DNA of 64,000 bases from Deltaproteobacteria bacterium (lineage in GTDB: Bacteria; Myxococcota_A; UBA9042; PHBI01), in contig JACKFA010000009.1 in the NCBI GenBank assembly GCA_020632715.1, positions 310,001 to 374,000 of the forward strand, given 5' to 3'. The number at the start of each line of letters is the position of its first letter. Position 1 is the stretch's first letter. Below are positions 9,496-20,161 of the stretch, in pieces. The notes beneath the pieces are model-generated. The model worked only from the letters and a program-made list of their open reading frames with translations. It was not told the origin of the DNA and did not search any database. The position numbers and the translations under genes were made by a program.

Positions 9496-10827
9496 ATGCC
9501 GTCCCAACCGACGCCGACGCCCGCCCCGAGGAAGCCCCGCGCGGAGCCCCCGAAGGCCGCCGCGGACATCAGCCGCTTCGCCTCGCGCCTCGTCCTCGTC
9601 CTCGCGGTCCTCGTCATCGGCCTCGTCCTCTGGAGCGCGCCAAACCTGCCCTTCCTCGTGCTCGCCGCGATCCTCTTCGCGCTCCTCCTCGACGGCCTCG
9701 GCAACGTCATCCGCACCGGCATCGAGAAGGTCGTCCGCCACCGCCCCCCGCGCGGCGCCGGCATCGGCCTCGCCGCGCTCGTCATCCTCGGGGTCGCCGT
9801 CGGGACCACCGCCTTCCTCGGCCCGAGCTTCGTCGAGCAGGCGAAGACCGTGCGCGAGCGCCTCCCCGAGGCCCTCGAGCAGCTCCAGAGCGAGCTCTCC
9901 GGCTCGCCGGTCGGCCGCGCCATCATCGCCGAGGCGCCGTCGCCGCGCGAGGTCGAGAAGGCGCTCGAGCCGCCCCCGGCCCCGCCGGGCGGCTTCTGGA
10001 CGCCGGTGGTCGACCGCGCGAAGGAGAAGGAGCGCCTGAAGACCGCGGACAACGCCCCGCCGACGCCCGCGGGCGAGGCTTCGAAGAAGGGCGACGACGG
10101 CCCGCTCACGGTCTCCGCCATCTTCACGAGCACGTTCGGCGTGCTCTTCGACCTCATCATCGTGCTCGTGCTCGGGATCTACCTCGTCCTGAACCCCGCA
10201 CCGTACAAGGAAGGCGCCCTGCGCCTCGTCCCCGTGGAGCGCCGCGCGCGCGTCGAGGAGACCTTCGGCGAGCTCGAGGTGCTCCTCAAGCGCTGGCTCG
10301 CCGGGCGCTTCTTCTCGATGTTCATGATCTCGCTCCTCACCTGGGTCGGCCTCGCGATCGCCGGGATCCCCTTCGCGTTCGCCCTCGCCGTCCTCGCCGG
10401 CGCGCTCTCGTTCATCCCGAACTTCGGGCCCATCCTCTCCGCCATCCCGGGCGTCCTCATGGGCCTCCTCGCGGGCGGCTTCGAGATGGCGCTCACGGCG
10501 GGCGCCGTCTACCTCGTGACCCAGATGCTCGAGAGCTACATCATCACCCCGCAGGTCGAGAAGCACGCCGTGAGCCTCCCGCCCGCCTTCCTCCTGCTCA
10601 TGCAGGTCATGGCCGGGATCCTCTTCGGCGCCCTCGGGCTCCTGCTCGCGACCCCGCTCACGGTCATCGCCATCACCATCATCCGGCGCGCCTACGTGGA
10701 GGGCGTTCTCGAGGACGACGAGGACGACGAGCTCATCGTCGAGCCGGGGGCTCGACCCGCGGCCGACGCGCCGCCGCGCCGCGTGCTGACACCGACCGGC
10801 GACGTCAGCGGTCACGCCATCGGGTGA
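9496..10827 (+). CDS. AI-2E family (PerM/TqsA-like) membrane permease
   Basis: The protein has 443 residues and about eight membrane segments. Two lie at the N-terminus (LVLVLAVLVIGLVLW and the next stretch). A long soluble loop follows, then the conserved C-terminal block with SFIPNFGPILSAIPGVL and a final hydrophobic run ending LLLATPLTVIAITII. This is the AI-2E transporter family, whose members are proposed exporters of autoinducer-2 or other small solutes; the substrate here is unknown. The ATG at 9496 is preceded by GAGG at 9482-9485 and removes a low-complexity Arg/Ala stretch, so it is preferred over earlier starts. The central loop (about residues 145-205) is longer and more Lys/Pro-rich than usual. 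A sigma-54 promoter lies 85 bp upstream. The 3' end overlaps the exonuclease gene by 23 bp on the other strand. Confidence 0.88.
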   Translation: MPSQPTPTPAPRKPRAEPPKAAADISRFASRLVLVLAVLVIGLVLWSAPNLPFLVLAAILFALLLDGLGNVIRTGIEKVVRHRPPRGAGIGLAALVILGVAVGTTAFLGPSFVEQAKTVRERLPEALEQLQSELSGSPVGRAIIAEAPSPREVEKALEPPPAPPGGFWTPVVDRAKEKERLKTADNAPPTPAGEASKKGDDGPLTVSAIFTSTFGVLFDLIIVLVLGIYLVLNPAPYKEGALRLVPVERRARVEETFGELEVLLKRWLAGRFFSMFMISLLTWVGLAIAGIPFAFALAVLAGALSFIPNFGPILSAIPGVLMGLLAGGFEMALTAGAVYLVTQMLESYIITPQVEKHAVSLPPAFLLLMQVMAGILFGALGLLLATPLTVIAITIIRRAYVEGVLEDDEDDELIVEPGARPAADAPPRRVLTPTGDVSGHAIG

Positions 10828-11686
10828 CGCGGCCCGCGATGCGCGCGTCCCCGAGGCGGTCTCGCGCGAGCGCCTCGAACGCCTCGCGGTGCGCGCCGCG
10901 CCACGCGAGCTGGTCGAGCGTCTCGGGCACCGGCGCGTCCGTGCGCAGCGTCGCGAGCGTCTTGTAGAGCCCGACCACGCCGCGGTGCTCGGCGAGCGTC
11001 TCCGCGAGCCCGGCGGCGCCGCGGACCTTCACGTCCCAGCCCGCCGGATCGGCCGGGATGGCGTCGACCGTGCCCCAGCGCTCGAGGAGCGTCGCCGCGG
11101 ACTTCGGGCCCCACTTCGGCACGCCCGGGATCCCGTCGGCCGTGTCGCCGACGAGCGCGAGGTAGTCCGGCACCGACGCCGGCGCGACGCCGAGGCGCGC
11201 GACGACGCCGGCCTCGTCGTACACCTTCCGCTGGAGGCGGTCGAGCTGGACGACGCGCTCCCCGCGGACGCACTGCCCGAGGTCCTTGTCGGGGGTGCAG
11301 ATGACGATCTGCTCGACGGCGGCGTCGTCCGCGAAGCGCGCGGCCGCCGTGGCGAGGGCGTCGTCGGCCTCGAAGTCGACCATCGCCCAGACCGCGACGC
11401 CGAGCGCGCGCGCCGCGTCCTCGGCGAGGTGGAACTGGCCGTAGAGGTCGGGGTCGATGCCGTCGCCGGTCTTGTAGCCCGCGAAGAGGTCGTTCCGGAA
11501 CGACTCGATGACGTGGTCGAAGGCGACGCCCACGTGGGTCACGTCGGGCTCGGCGAGGAGCGCCATGAGCGAGCGCGTGAGGCCGCGGACGGCGCCCACC
11601 TCGCGGCCGTCGGGCCCGCTCGCCTTCGGGGCGCCGAAGTAGTGCCGGAAGAGCTCCCAGGTGCCGTCGACGAGGTGGATCCGCAT
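10805..11686 (-). CDS. 5'-3' exonuclease / flap endonuclease-like protein
   Basis: The 293-residue protein matches the N-terminal 5'-3' exonuclease domain of DNA polymerase I as a stand-alone gene. Visible features are the N-terminal LVDGTWELFRHYF, the acidic metal-binding motif FEADDALAT, ICTPDKDLGQ, and the helix-hairpin-helix region LVGDTADGIPGVPKWGPKSAATLL, which binds DNA. Such proteins remove RNA primers or flaps during replication and repair. The start was placed at the ATG at 11686 (MRIHLVDG), which begins exactly at the first beta strand of the family; a -10-like TAGCGT lies 8 nt upstream. The gene is divergent from the MoxR gene and overlaps the permease 3' end. Confidence 0.88.
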   Translation of the reverse strand: MRIHLVDGTWELFRHYFGAPKASGPDGREVGAVRGLTRSLMALLAEPDVTHVGVAFDHVIESFRNDLFAGYKTGDGIDPDLYGQFHLAEDAARALGVAVWAMVDFEADDALATAAARFADDAAVEQIVICTPDKDLGQCVRGERVVQLDRLQRKVYDEAGVVARLGVAPASVPDYLALVGDTADGIPGVPKWGPKSAATLLERWGTVDAIPADPAGWDVKVRGAAGLAETLAEHRGVVGLYKTLATLRTDAPVPETLDQLAWRGAHREAFEALARDRLGDARIAGRVTRWRDR

Positions 11687-11694
11687 GGCGCGGG

Positions 11695-11700
11695 ACGCTA
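11695..11700 (-). promoter_or_regulatory. Candidate -10 box of a near-leaderless promoter for the exonuclease gene
   Basis: On the minus strand TAGCGT is followed by CCCGCGCC and the ATG. The same eight-base spacer follows the -10-like box before pgsA at 57070. No good -35 was seen. The start codon would fall at or close to +1. Confidence 0.4.
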
Positions 11701-11776
11701 CCACGTTTCACCGGCGCGCGCGGCGACGCGGCCGGTGCTTGCTTCCCACGGCCGTTGTGCGCCATCCTGCGGCGAC

Positions 11777-11793
11777 TGAATGGCGATTCATTC
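11777..11793. promoter_or_regulatory. Operator-like palindrome between divergent exonuclease and MoxR genes
   Basis: TGAATGGCGATTCA (arms TGAAT and ATTCA, 11777-11790) overlaps a second palindrome GAATG-N6-CATTC ending at 11793. Its form resembles TetR-type operators. It lies about 30 bp before the MoxR ATG, where it could control that operon. No regulator gene is adjacent. Confidence 0.35.
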
Positions 11794-11822
11794 GGACTGA
11801 AAGACCGCGCGAGGACGACGCC

Positions 11823-12674
11823 ATGAGCGAGACGAAGACCGCATCGGGCTGGCAGGGGACGGGCGACTACATCGCCTCCGAGGACCTCCGCCGCATCGTG
11901 AACGTGGCCGTGGCGCTCGGCCGCCCCCTCCTCGTGAAGGGCGAGCCGGGCACCGGCAAGACGCTCCTCGCGCAGTCGGTCGCGCGCGGGCTCGGGCTCC
12001 CGCTGCTGACGTGGCACGTGAAGTCCACGACCAAGGCGCGCGACGGGCTCTACGTCTACGACACGGTGCAGCGCCTCTACGACAGCCGCTTCGACGACCA
12101 CGACGTCTCCGACATCGCGAAGTACATCCACCTCGGCCCGCTCGGGCAGGCCTTCGACGCGCCGTCGCGCGTGGTGCTCCTCATCGACGAGGTCGACAAG
12201 GCCGACGTCGAGTTCCCGAACGACCTCCTCCACGAGCTCGACGCGATGAGCTTCACGATCCCCGAGACCGGGCGCGTCGTGACCGCGAAGGAGCGGCCGG
12301 TCGTCATCATCACGTCGAACAACGAGAAGGAGCTCCCGGACGCCTTCCTCCGGCGCGTCGTCTTCCACTTCATCGCGTTCCCCGACGAGACGCTCATGCG
12401 CGACATCGTCGACGTCCACTTCCCGACGCTCGACAAGGCCCTCCTCGACGCCGCCATCGCCGCCTTCTACCGCGTGCGGAAGGTCGACGGCCTCCGGAAG
12501 CGCCCGTCCACGAGCGAGCTCGTCGACTGGATCGCGGCACTCCTGTCGAGCGGCCTCGACGCGAGCGCGCTCGGCGACAACCCGGGCGGCGTCCCCTTCA
12601 TCGGGACGCTCCTCAAGCAGGAGCGCGACATCGTGCTCGCGCAGGAGGCCCGCTCCCCGAAGCGGTGGCGCTGA
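11823..12674 (+). CDS. MoxR-family AAA+ ATPase
   Basis: The protein has 283 residues. Walker A is GEPGTGKT near residue 43, Walker B LLIDEVDKAD near residue 120, sensor 1 IITSNNEKELPDAFLRR, and the region PFIGTLLKQERDI closes the C-terminal helical bundle. MoxR ATPases act as chaperones that activate or assemble partner proteins, usually together with a VWA protein encoded next door. That is the case here: the VWA gene starts 2 bp after this stop codon. The ATG at 11823 begins the conserved region; earlier in-frame codons lie in the promoter. A palindrome at 11777-11793 lies just upstream. The client of the pair cannot be read from the neighbours. Confidence 0.92.
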   Translation: MSETKTASGWQGTGDYIASEDLRRIVNVAVALGRPLLVKGEPGTGKTLLAQSVARGLGLPLLTWHVKSTTKARDGLYVYDTVQRLYDSRFDDHDVSDIAKYIHLGPLGQAFDAPSRVVLLIDEVDKADVEFPNDLLHELDAMSFTIPETGRVVTAKERPVVIITSNNEKELPDAFLRRVVFHFIAFPDETLMRDIVDVHFPTLDKALLDAAIAAFYRVRKVDGLRKRPSTSELVDWIAALLSSGLDASALGDNPGGVPFIGTLLKQERDIVLAQEARSPKRWR

Positions 12675-12676
12675 CG

Positions 12677-13951
12677 ATGGGCACAGCAGATCCCCCGCCC
12701 GACGCCGGCGCCGGCGCGCGCCGCCGCCTCCTCTTCGGCGACCTCTTCTTCGGGCTCCGCCGGGCCGGGATCCCGATCGGCCTCGGCGACTGGATGGCGC
12801 TCATGCGCGTCCTCCACGACGGCGTCGTGCGCCCCGACCTCGCCGACTTCTACACCGTCGCGCGCGCCGTGCTCGTCAAGCACGAGGCGCACTACGACCT
12901 CTGGGATCAGGTGTTCGCCGCCGTCTTCGCGGGCGGCGCCTTCCCGAAGAAGGTGCACGACGAGCTCCTCGCCTGGCTCGACTCCCCCCTGCCCCTCCCC
13001 GACCTCTCCGAGGAGGAGCTCGCGGCGCTCGAGCAGCACTCCCTCGAGCGGCTGCGCGAGCTCTTCGAGGAGCGCCGGAAGGAGCAGGACGAGCGCCACG
13101 ACGGCGGGAACCGCTGGATCGGCACGGGCGGCACGTCACCCTTCGGGAACGGCGGGCGGAACCCGGCCGGGATCCGCGTCGGCGGCCAGGGGGGCGGGAA
13201 GAGCGCCATCCAGGTCGCGATGGAGCGGCGCTTCGCGGACTACCGGAGCGACCGCATCCTCGACACGCGCCAGATCGCCGTCGCCCTCCGGCGCCTGCGC
13301 CGCCTGTCGCGCGTCGACGGCGACCTCGAGCTCGACGTCGACGAGTCCATCGACGAGACGTGCCGGAACGCCGGCTTCCTCTCGCTCGCCTTCCGCCCGC
13401 CGCGGAAGAACCAGGCGCGCGTCCTCCTCATGATGGACGTCGGCGGCTCGATGACGCCCTACACGCGCCTCGTCGAGACCCTCTTCTCCGCCGCGAAGAA
13501 CCTCCACCACTGGAAGAAGCTCGAGCCCCTCTTCTTCCACAACTGCGTATATTCGCGTGTGTTCGAGAGCATGACCGGCTCGAAGACGCTGCCGACCGCC
13601 GAGCTCCTGCAGGACCGCCCGAAGGACACCTTCCTCATCTTCGTCGGCGACGCCTCGATGGCCCCGAGCGAGCTCCTCTCGCCCCACGGGGCCATCGACT
13701 ACTTCGAGCACGGCGAGACCCCCGGCTTCGTGTGGCTCCACCGCCTGCGCGCCCGCTTCGAGCGCGCCGTCTGGCTGAACCCGCTCCCGCCCGAGTACTG
13801 GCGCGGCTACACGACCGAGCTCATCGGCGGGCTCATCCCGATGTTCCCGCTCTCGCTCGCCGGGATCACGGCCGCGATCGACCGCCTCCTGAAGCGCACG
13901 CCGACGCCCGTCCCCGAGCTCGACGAGAGCTTGCTCCGCGGCCACTGGTAG
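12677..13951 (+). CDS. VWA-domain protein (CoxE/YehP-like), partner of MoxR ATPase
   Basis: The 424-residue protein starts at an ATG 2 bp after the MoxR stop, which indicates translational coupling. The N-terminal half (LFFGLRRAGIPIGLGDWMALM and an acidic helical region) is the typical CoxE-like part. A Gly/Asn-rich linker lies near residues 145-175. The VWA domain starts at VLLMMDVGGSMTPY near residue 250; the usual MIDAS DxSxS is DVGGS here, with Gly for the first Ser. FLIFVGDASMAPSEL may supply the later MIDAS Asp. MoxR-VWA pairs are thought to insert metals or assemble complexes, with the VWA protein giving specificity. The protein has no signal peptide or membrane segment. Confidence 0.88.
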   Translation: MGTADPPPDAGAGARRRLLFGDLFFGLRRAGIPIGLGDWMALMRVLHDGVVRPDLADFYTVARAVLVKHEAHYDLWDQVFAAVFAGGAFPKKVHDELLAWLDSPLPLPDLSEEELAALEQHSLERLRELFEERRKEQDERHDGGNRWIGTGGTSPFGNGGRNPAGIRVGGQGGGKSAIQVAMERRFADYRSDRILDTRQIAVALRRLRRLSRVDGDLELDVDESIDETCRNAGFLSLAFRPPRKNQARVLLMMDVGGSMTPYTRLVETLFSAAKNLHHWKKLEPLFFHNCVYSRVFESMTGSKTLPTAELLQDRPKDTFLIFVGDASMAPSELLSPHGAIDYFEHGETPGFVWLHRLRARFERAVWLNPLPPEYWRGYTTELIGGLIPMFPLSLAGITAAIDRLLKRTPTPVPELDESLLRGHW

Positions 13952-14007
13952 CCCTTTTGGCGGCCGCGCGCTAGCGGGCTCGCCGGCGCGCGGGCTACCT
14001 TCGCCGT

Positions 14008-15237
14008 ATGCGTATCCAACGAGTCGCCTACCGCACCGAGCAAGGTCGCGAGCGCAAGAGCAACCACGACGGCCTGCTCGCGCTCAAGTCCGGCCCCCTC
14101 TTCGCCGTGGCCGACGGCAACGGCGGACACGACGCCGCGCGCGTCGTCCTCGAGACGCTGAAGGAGCAGTGCGCGGTCCTCGCGCAGCGCAACACGGACG
14201 TGGCGGAGAACCCGAACACGACGTCGCGCCTCGCGCTCGGGCGCTTCTTCGAGCACAGCTTCCAGCTCGCGAACCTCGCCCTCCGCGAGCGCATCAAGGA
14301 CACACAGAAGCCCCTCGCCTCGACGCTCGTGGCGCTCACGGTGACCGGCCCCTACGCGTTCCTCGCGCACGTGGGCGACTCGCGCGCCTGGCTCTTCCGC
14401 GACGGCGAGCTGCGCTGCCTCACGCAGGACCACACGCTCGCGGCGCTCCAGCTCCGGCGCGGCGACATCACGCCCGCCGACTACGAGAACAGCCCGTTCA
14501 TGTCGACGCTCACGCAGTCGCTCGGGGTCTCGCCGAGCCTCGACGTCGACATCGCCGAGGTCCGCCTCATGGCGGGCGACGTCTTCCTGCTCGCGACGAA
14601 CGGGCTCCACCGCTTCGTCGCGCACGCGCGCCTCGTCCGCTGCTTCACGAGCGCCGGCGGCGACCTCGACGGCGTCGTCGCGGCGCTCATCGAGGCGGCC
14701 CACGAGGCCGGCGCCCCCGACAACGTGACGGCGCTCGCGGTCGGCATCGAGCGTGAGACCGCCTCGCAGATCGGCCCCGAGGCCCTCGAGCGCGCCGTGC
14801 GCCGCGTCTTCCTCTTCGACGACTTCTCCGACCCGGACTGGCTCCGCGTCGCCCCCTACCTCGAGCAGGCGACCGTGCCGGCCGGTGAGATCGTGCTCCG
14901 CGAGGGCGACGCGAGCGACACGATGCGCTTCGTGGCGCACGGGCGCGTCGAGCTCCGGCAGGGGCACGAGCGGCGCGAGCTCGGCCCCGGCGGCCACTTC
15001 GGGAGCCTCGCGCTCGCGTCCCCGTCGCGCGCGCTCGACACGGTGATCGCGCTCGAGCCGACCGTGCTCTTCGCGCTCTCGCGCGACCGCTTCCTCGAGA
15101 TCGTCCGCTACCACCCGACGCTCGGGACGCGGCTCTCGCTCAAGCTCCTCGAGTCGCTCGGCGAGCGCCTCGGGACGCTCACCGTGCGGCTCGCCGAGGT
15201 CCTCGAGGCCGTGCACGGCAACGTCCCGACCCGCTGA
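14008..15237 (+). CDS. PP2C-like phosphatase fused to a cyclic-nucleotide-binding domain, one metal ligand substituted
   Basis: Residues 1-255 follow the PP2C (PPM) fold: RKSNHDG, FAVADGNGGHDAA, AHVGDSRAWLF, LLATNGLH and GAPDNVTAL. The motif that normally reads SDGL has Asn198 where a metal-binding Asp is expected, and the usual Met of DGMGGH is Asn. The other acidic ligands are kept. Residues 285-400 form a cyclic-nucleotide-binding domain (PAGEIVLREGDASDTMRFVAHGRVEL, then GPGGHFGSLAL). The usual Arg of the phosphate cassette cannot be placed with confidence (SPSRALDT). The likely role is dephosphorylation of Ser/Thr kinase targets gated by a nucleotide, or a catalytically weak sensor. The ATG at 14008 follows a -10-like TACCTT by 6 nt. 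It lies 56 bp after the VWA gene. Confidence 0.85.
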   Translation: MRIQRVAYRTEQGRERKSNHDGLLALKSGPLFAVADGNGGHDAARVVLETLKEQCAVLAQRNTDVAENPNTTSRLALGRFFEHSFQLANLALRERIKDTQKPLASTLVALTVTGPYAFLAHVGDSRAWLFRDGELRCLTQDHTLAALQLRRGDITPADYENSPFMSTLTQSLGVSPSLDVDIAEVRLMAGDVFLLATNGLHRFVAHARLVRCFTSAGGDLDGVVAALIEAAHEAGAPDNVTALAVGIERETASQIGPEALERAVRRVFLFDDFSDPDWLRVAPYLEQATVPAGEIVLREGDASDTMRFVAHGRVELRQGHERRELGPGGHFGSLALASPSRALDTVIALEPTVLFALSRDRFLEIVRYHPTLGTRLSLKLLESLGERLGTLTVRLAEVLEAVHGNVPTR

Positions 15238-15273
15238 GCTCCACCCGCTGTAACCCGCGCCCGGCGATTCTAG

Positions 15274-15430
15274 GCAGCGCTCGGGGAAATTCTCCCGTCG
15301 CCAGGCTTGCTCTTGTGGTCTCAGGCGGCTCCGCTCGTCGGTCACGTACCTCGGGTACGCTCCCGCCTCGCGTAGCCACCTGCGACCACGACGCCGCGCC
15401 TGGCTCGGTCCGAATTTCCCCGAACGCTGC
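15274..15430. repeat. 157-bp imperfect palindromic element
   Basis: Nested complementary segments share one axis near 15352. The outer arms GCAGCGCTCGGGGAAATTC (15274-15292) and GAATTTCCCCGAACGCTGC (15412-15430) pair at 18 of 19 positions. GCCAGGC (15300-15306) pairs with GCCTGGC (15398-15404), GTGGTC (15315-15320) with GACCAC (15384-15389), and CGTACC (15345-15350) with GGTACG (15354-15359). It fills most of the 343-bp gap between the phosphatase and dsbD genes. It could be a MITE/REP-like element or a structured RNA. The rest of the gap shows no gene. Confidence 0.6.
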
Positions 15431-15580
15431 TTGCGCGCGTATCGAACCGTAGGCCGCCCGTGCGCGTTGTGTAACGCGGCTCGCTCGGAGCTTGCGCGCT
15501 CGCGCCCCAGGGCTTACGCAATCGGCTGCGTAACCCCACGGCGGCCGCGCGCGTAGCTCTGGGGTGCACGGAGGAAGCGC

Positions 15581-17896
15581 ATGACCCGAAAGACGTGGCT
15601 CGGACTCTCGCTCGCCCTGGGTGGCCTGCTCGCCATGACGGCGCCTCAGGCGGCGCTCGCCGAGGGCGCCCCGCCGCCCTCGCACGTCGAGCGCCCGAAG
15701 ATCGCCGCGCGCATCGTCGCGGACACGACCTCGATCGCGCCGGGGCAGAGCTTCCGCCTCGGGATCCAGTTCAAGATGGATCCCCACTGGCACATGTACT
15801 GGCAGAACGCCGGCGAGACGGGGCTCCCGACGCGCATCACGTTCCACGCGGGCGACGGCTTCGACTTCCAGGCGATCCAGTGGCCCGTCCCCGAGCGCTT
15901 CGTCGACAAGATCGGCGGGGTCTCGTTCGGCTACACCGACGAGGTGGTGCTCTGGTCGACGGTGCGCGCTCCCGACGAGCTCCTCGAGGGGTCGCAGGTC
16001 GACCTCACCGCCGACGCCTCGTGGCTCGTCTGCGACGAGAACTGCATCCCCGGGAAGGCCGCGCTCGGCCTGACGCTGCCGGTCCAGGCGGCCGCCGAGG
16101 GGGCGGACACGAAGAGCGACGACCACCCGCTCTTCGAGCGCTACGCCGCGCGCGCGCCGGGCAGCGCGGCACCCGAGGGGCTCAGCGTCGAGGCCGCGAC
16201 GAGCCCGCCCGAGGGGGTCCGCGCGGGCGAGCCGTTCACGACGGTGCTGACGCTCAAGGACGCCGGCGGGGCCGCGCTCGGGCTCGCGAGCGACCCGGCG
16301 GCGGCGTTCCTGCCGCGCCCGGCCGACGGGCTCAAGGTCGGCCAGGTCGTGGCGGAGGCGCAGGGCGGCGGCCTCGTCGTCACCGTGAAGGGGGAGGCGT
16401 CGGCCACCGAGGAGCAGCAGGGCGCCTTCGTCGAGGGGGTGCTGCAGCTCAAGCGCGGCGACGACATCGTGGCCTTCGAGACGCGCTTCGACGTCCCGCG
16501 GCGCGCGGGCTCCGTGGCGGCGGCGCCGACCGTCGCCGCGCCGACGGCGGCCGAGGAGGCGAAGACCGCCACGCTCTCGTCGGGCGCGGACCTCTGCGCG
16601 GGCGTCGCCGGTGCGGACCACGAGGCGTCGACCGGGCTCGGCGGCTTCTGGATAGCCCTCCTCTTCGCGTTCGTGGGCGGCATCATCCTGAACGCGATGC
16701 CGTGCGTCTTGCCGGTGCTGTCGCTGAAGGTGCTGTCGCTCGTCGAGCAGAACGGCTCGGACCGGAAGGTCATCTGGCGCCACGGGCTCGTCTACACCGC
16801 GGGCGTGCTCGTCTCGTTCGCCGTGATGGCGGCGATCCTGCTCGCCATCAAGACCGGCGGCTGGGCGTTCCAGTTCCAGGACCCGACGTTCGTCGCGGTG
16901 TTCGTGGCGATCGTGTTCGCGTTCGCGCTCTCGCTCTTCGGGGTCTACGAGATCACGCTCCCGGGGACGACGCGCATCGAGGGCGCCGTCGCCAGCAAGC
17001 ACGGCTACATGTCGAGCTTCACGTACGGCGTGTTCGCCGTGCTCCTCGGCACCCCGTGCACCGCCCCCTTCCTCGGGCCGGCGATGACCTACGCGTTCAC
17101 GCAGTCGGGCGTGGAGCTCGTCGTGCTGCTGCTCACGGTCGGGCTCGGGCTCGCCTTCCCGTTCCTCCTGCTCGCGCGCTTCCCGCAGTGGCAGCGGCTC
17201 CTCCCGAAGCCGGGCCCGTGGCTCGAGACCTTCAAGAAGGCGATGGGCTTCCTGCTCGTCGGGACCGCGATCTTCCTGCTCTCGACCTTCGCCGCGCAGG
17301 TGTCGCGCGACGCGCTCATCAGCTACCTCACCTTCCTCGCGGTGCTGGCGCTCGCGCTCTGGATCTACGGCCACTGGGCGAGCTTCATGCGCGAGCCGCG
17401 CACGCGCGCCATCGCGAGCGTCGTGGCCGTCGCGGTCACGGTGGGCGCGGCGGTGACGCTCGTGTCGGTCGAGGCGCCCGCCGAGCGGCAGGGGCCGATC
17501 CTGTCCGGCGGGATCTCGTGGCTCGACTTCGACCAGGTCGACGTGAAGGCGCTCGCGAGCGAGGGCCACACGGTGTTCATCGACTTCACGGCCGAGTGGT
17601 GCACGACCTGCAAGGTCAACGAGCACGTGGCGCTCGACGACGACCGCGTGCGCGCGGCCTTCAAGCGCTACCACATCACGCCGGTGAAGGCGGACTTCAC
17701 GCGCCACAAGCCGGAGATCGCGGCGTGGCTCGAGCGCTTCAACGAGCCGTCGGTGCCGCTCTACGTGATGCTGCCGGCGGGGCAGCCGGACAAGCCGATC
17801 AAGCTCCCGACGCTGCTCTCGAGCGACGACGTCATCGCCGCCGTGTGCGACGCGGGGCCGTCGAAGGTGCAGACCGCCTCGGCCGACGCGCGCTGA
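15581..17896 (+). CDS. dsbD: Thiol:disulfide interchange protein DsbD (ScsB-like)
   Basis: The 771-residue protein has a signal peptide (to about residue 28), an N-terminal periplasmic Ig-like domain including WLVCDENCIPGKA, and a central membrane domain. The two conserved cysteine motifs in that domain are NAMPCVLPVLSLKVL and LGTPCTAPFLGPAM. A C-terminal thioredoxin domain carries the active site FTAEWCTTCKV near residue 674. DsbD moves electrons from cytoplasmic thioredoxin across the membrane to periplasmic reductases, serving disulfide repair and cytochrome c maturation. GGAGGAAG just upstream supports the ATG at 15581. No other dsb or cytochrome genes are next to it; a DsbA-like lipoprotein gene lies at 52842. 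Confidence 0.92.
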   Translation: MTRKTWLGLSLALGGLLAMTAPQAALAEGAPPPSHVERPKIAARIVADTTSIAPGQSFRLGIQFKMDPHWHMYWQNAGETGLPTRITFHAGDGFDFQAIQWPVPERFVDKIGGVSFGYTDEVVLWSTVRAPDELLEGSQVDLTADASWLVCDENCIPGKAALGLTLPVQAAAEGADTKSDDHPLFERYAARAPGSAAPEGLSVEAATSPPEGVRAGEPFTTVLTLKDAGGAALGLASDPAAAFLPRPADGLKVGQVVAEAQGGGLVVTVKGEASATEEQQGAFVEGVLQLKRGDDIVAFETRFDVPRRAGSVAAAPTVAAPTAAEEAKTATLSSGADLCAGVAGADHEASTGLGGFWIALLFAFVGGIILNAMPCVLPVLSLKVLSLVEQNGSDRKVIWRHGLVYTAGVLVSFAVMAAILLAIKTGGWAFQFQDPTFVAVFVAIVFAFALSLFGVYEITLPGTTRIEGAVASKHGYMSSFTYGVFAVLLGTPCTAPFLGPAMTYAFTQSGVELVVLLLTVGLGLAFPFLLLARFPQWQRLLPKPGPWLETFKKAMGFLLVGTAIFLLSTFAAQVSRDALISYLTFLAVLALALWIYGHWASFMREPRTRAIASVVAVAVTVGAAVTLVSVEAPAERQGPILSGGISWLDFDQVDVKALASEGHTVFIDFTAEWCTTCKVNEHVALDDDRVRAAFKRYHITPVKADFTRHKPEIAAWLERFNEPSVPLYVMLPAGQPDKPIKLPTLLSSDDVIAAVCDAGPSKVQTASADAR

Positions 17897-17920
17897 CGCA
17901 GGCGCCGGCGCGCGACAGCC

Positions 17921-17981
17921 GACGACGCCGTCCCCGCCCGAGGCTCCCGCCTCTCGTATGCCCCGGCGGGGACGACGCCGT
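17921..17981. repeat. Nested stem-loop flanked by direct repeats, downstream of dsbD
   Basis: GTCCCCGCC (17930-17938) pairs with GGCGGGGAC (17965-17973), enclosing a second stem GAGGC (17940-17944) with GCCTC (17949-17953). The direct repeat GACGACGCCGT occurs at 17921-17931 and 17971-17981. There is no T-run, so it is not a classic intrinsic terminator. It lies 25 bp after the dsbD stop, in a 240-bp gap with no gene. Confidence 0.45.
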
Positions 17982-18136
17982 AGACCTGCATCCAGCCACG
18001 GAGTGCTCCCAGGTTAGGCCCCCGCAGCGGCGATTCGCCATACGACGATCCTCGTAGCCGCGGCACGACAGGGTGACGACGCGGCGCGTCGACGGCAGCG
18101 ATATGTTCCGGGGATCTCCCTGCCCACGAGGTCCCG

Positions 18137-20161
<2,025 letters not shown>

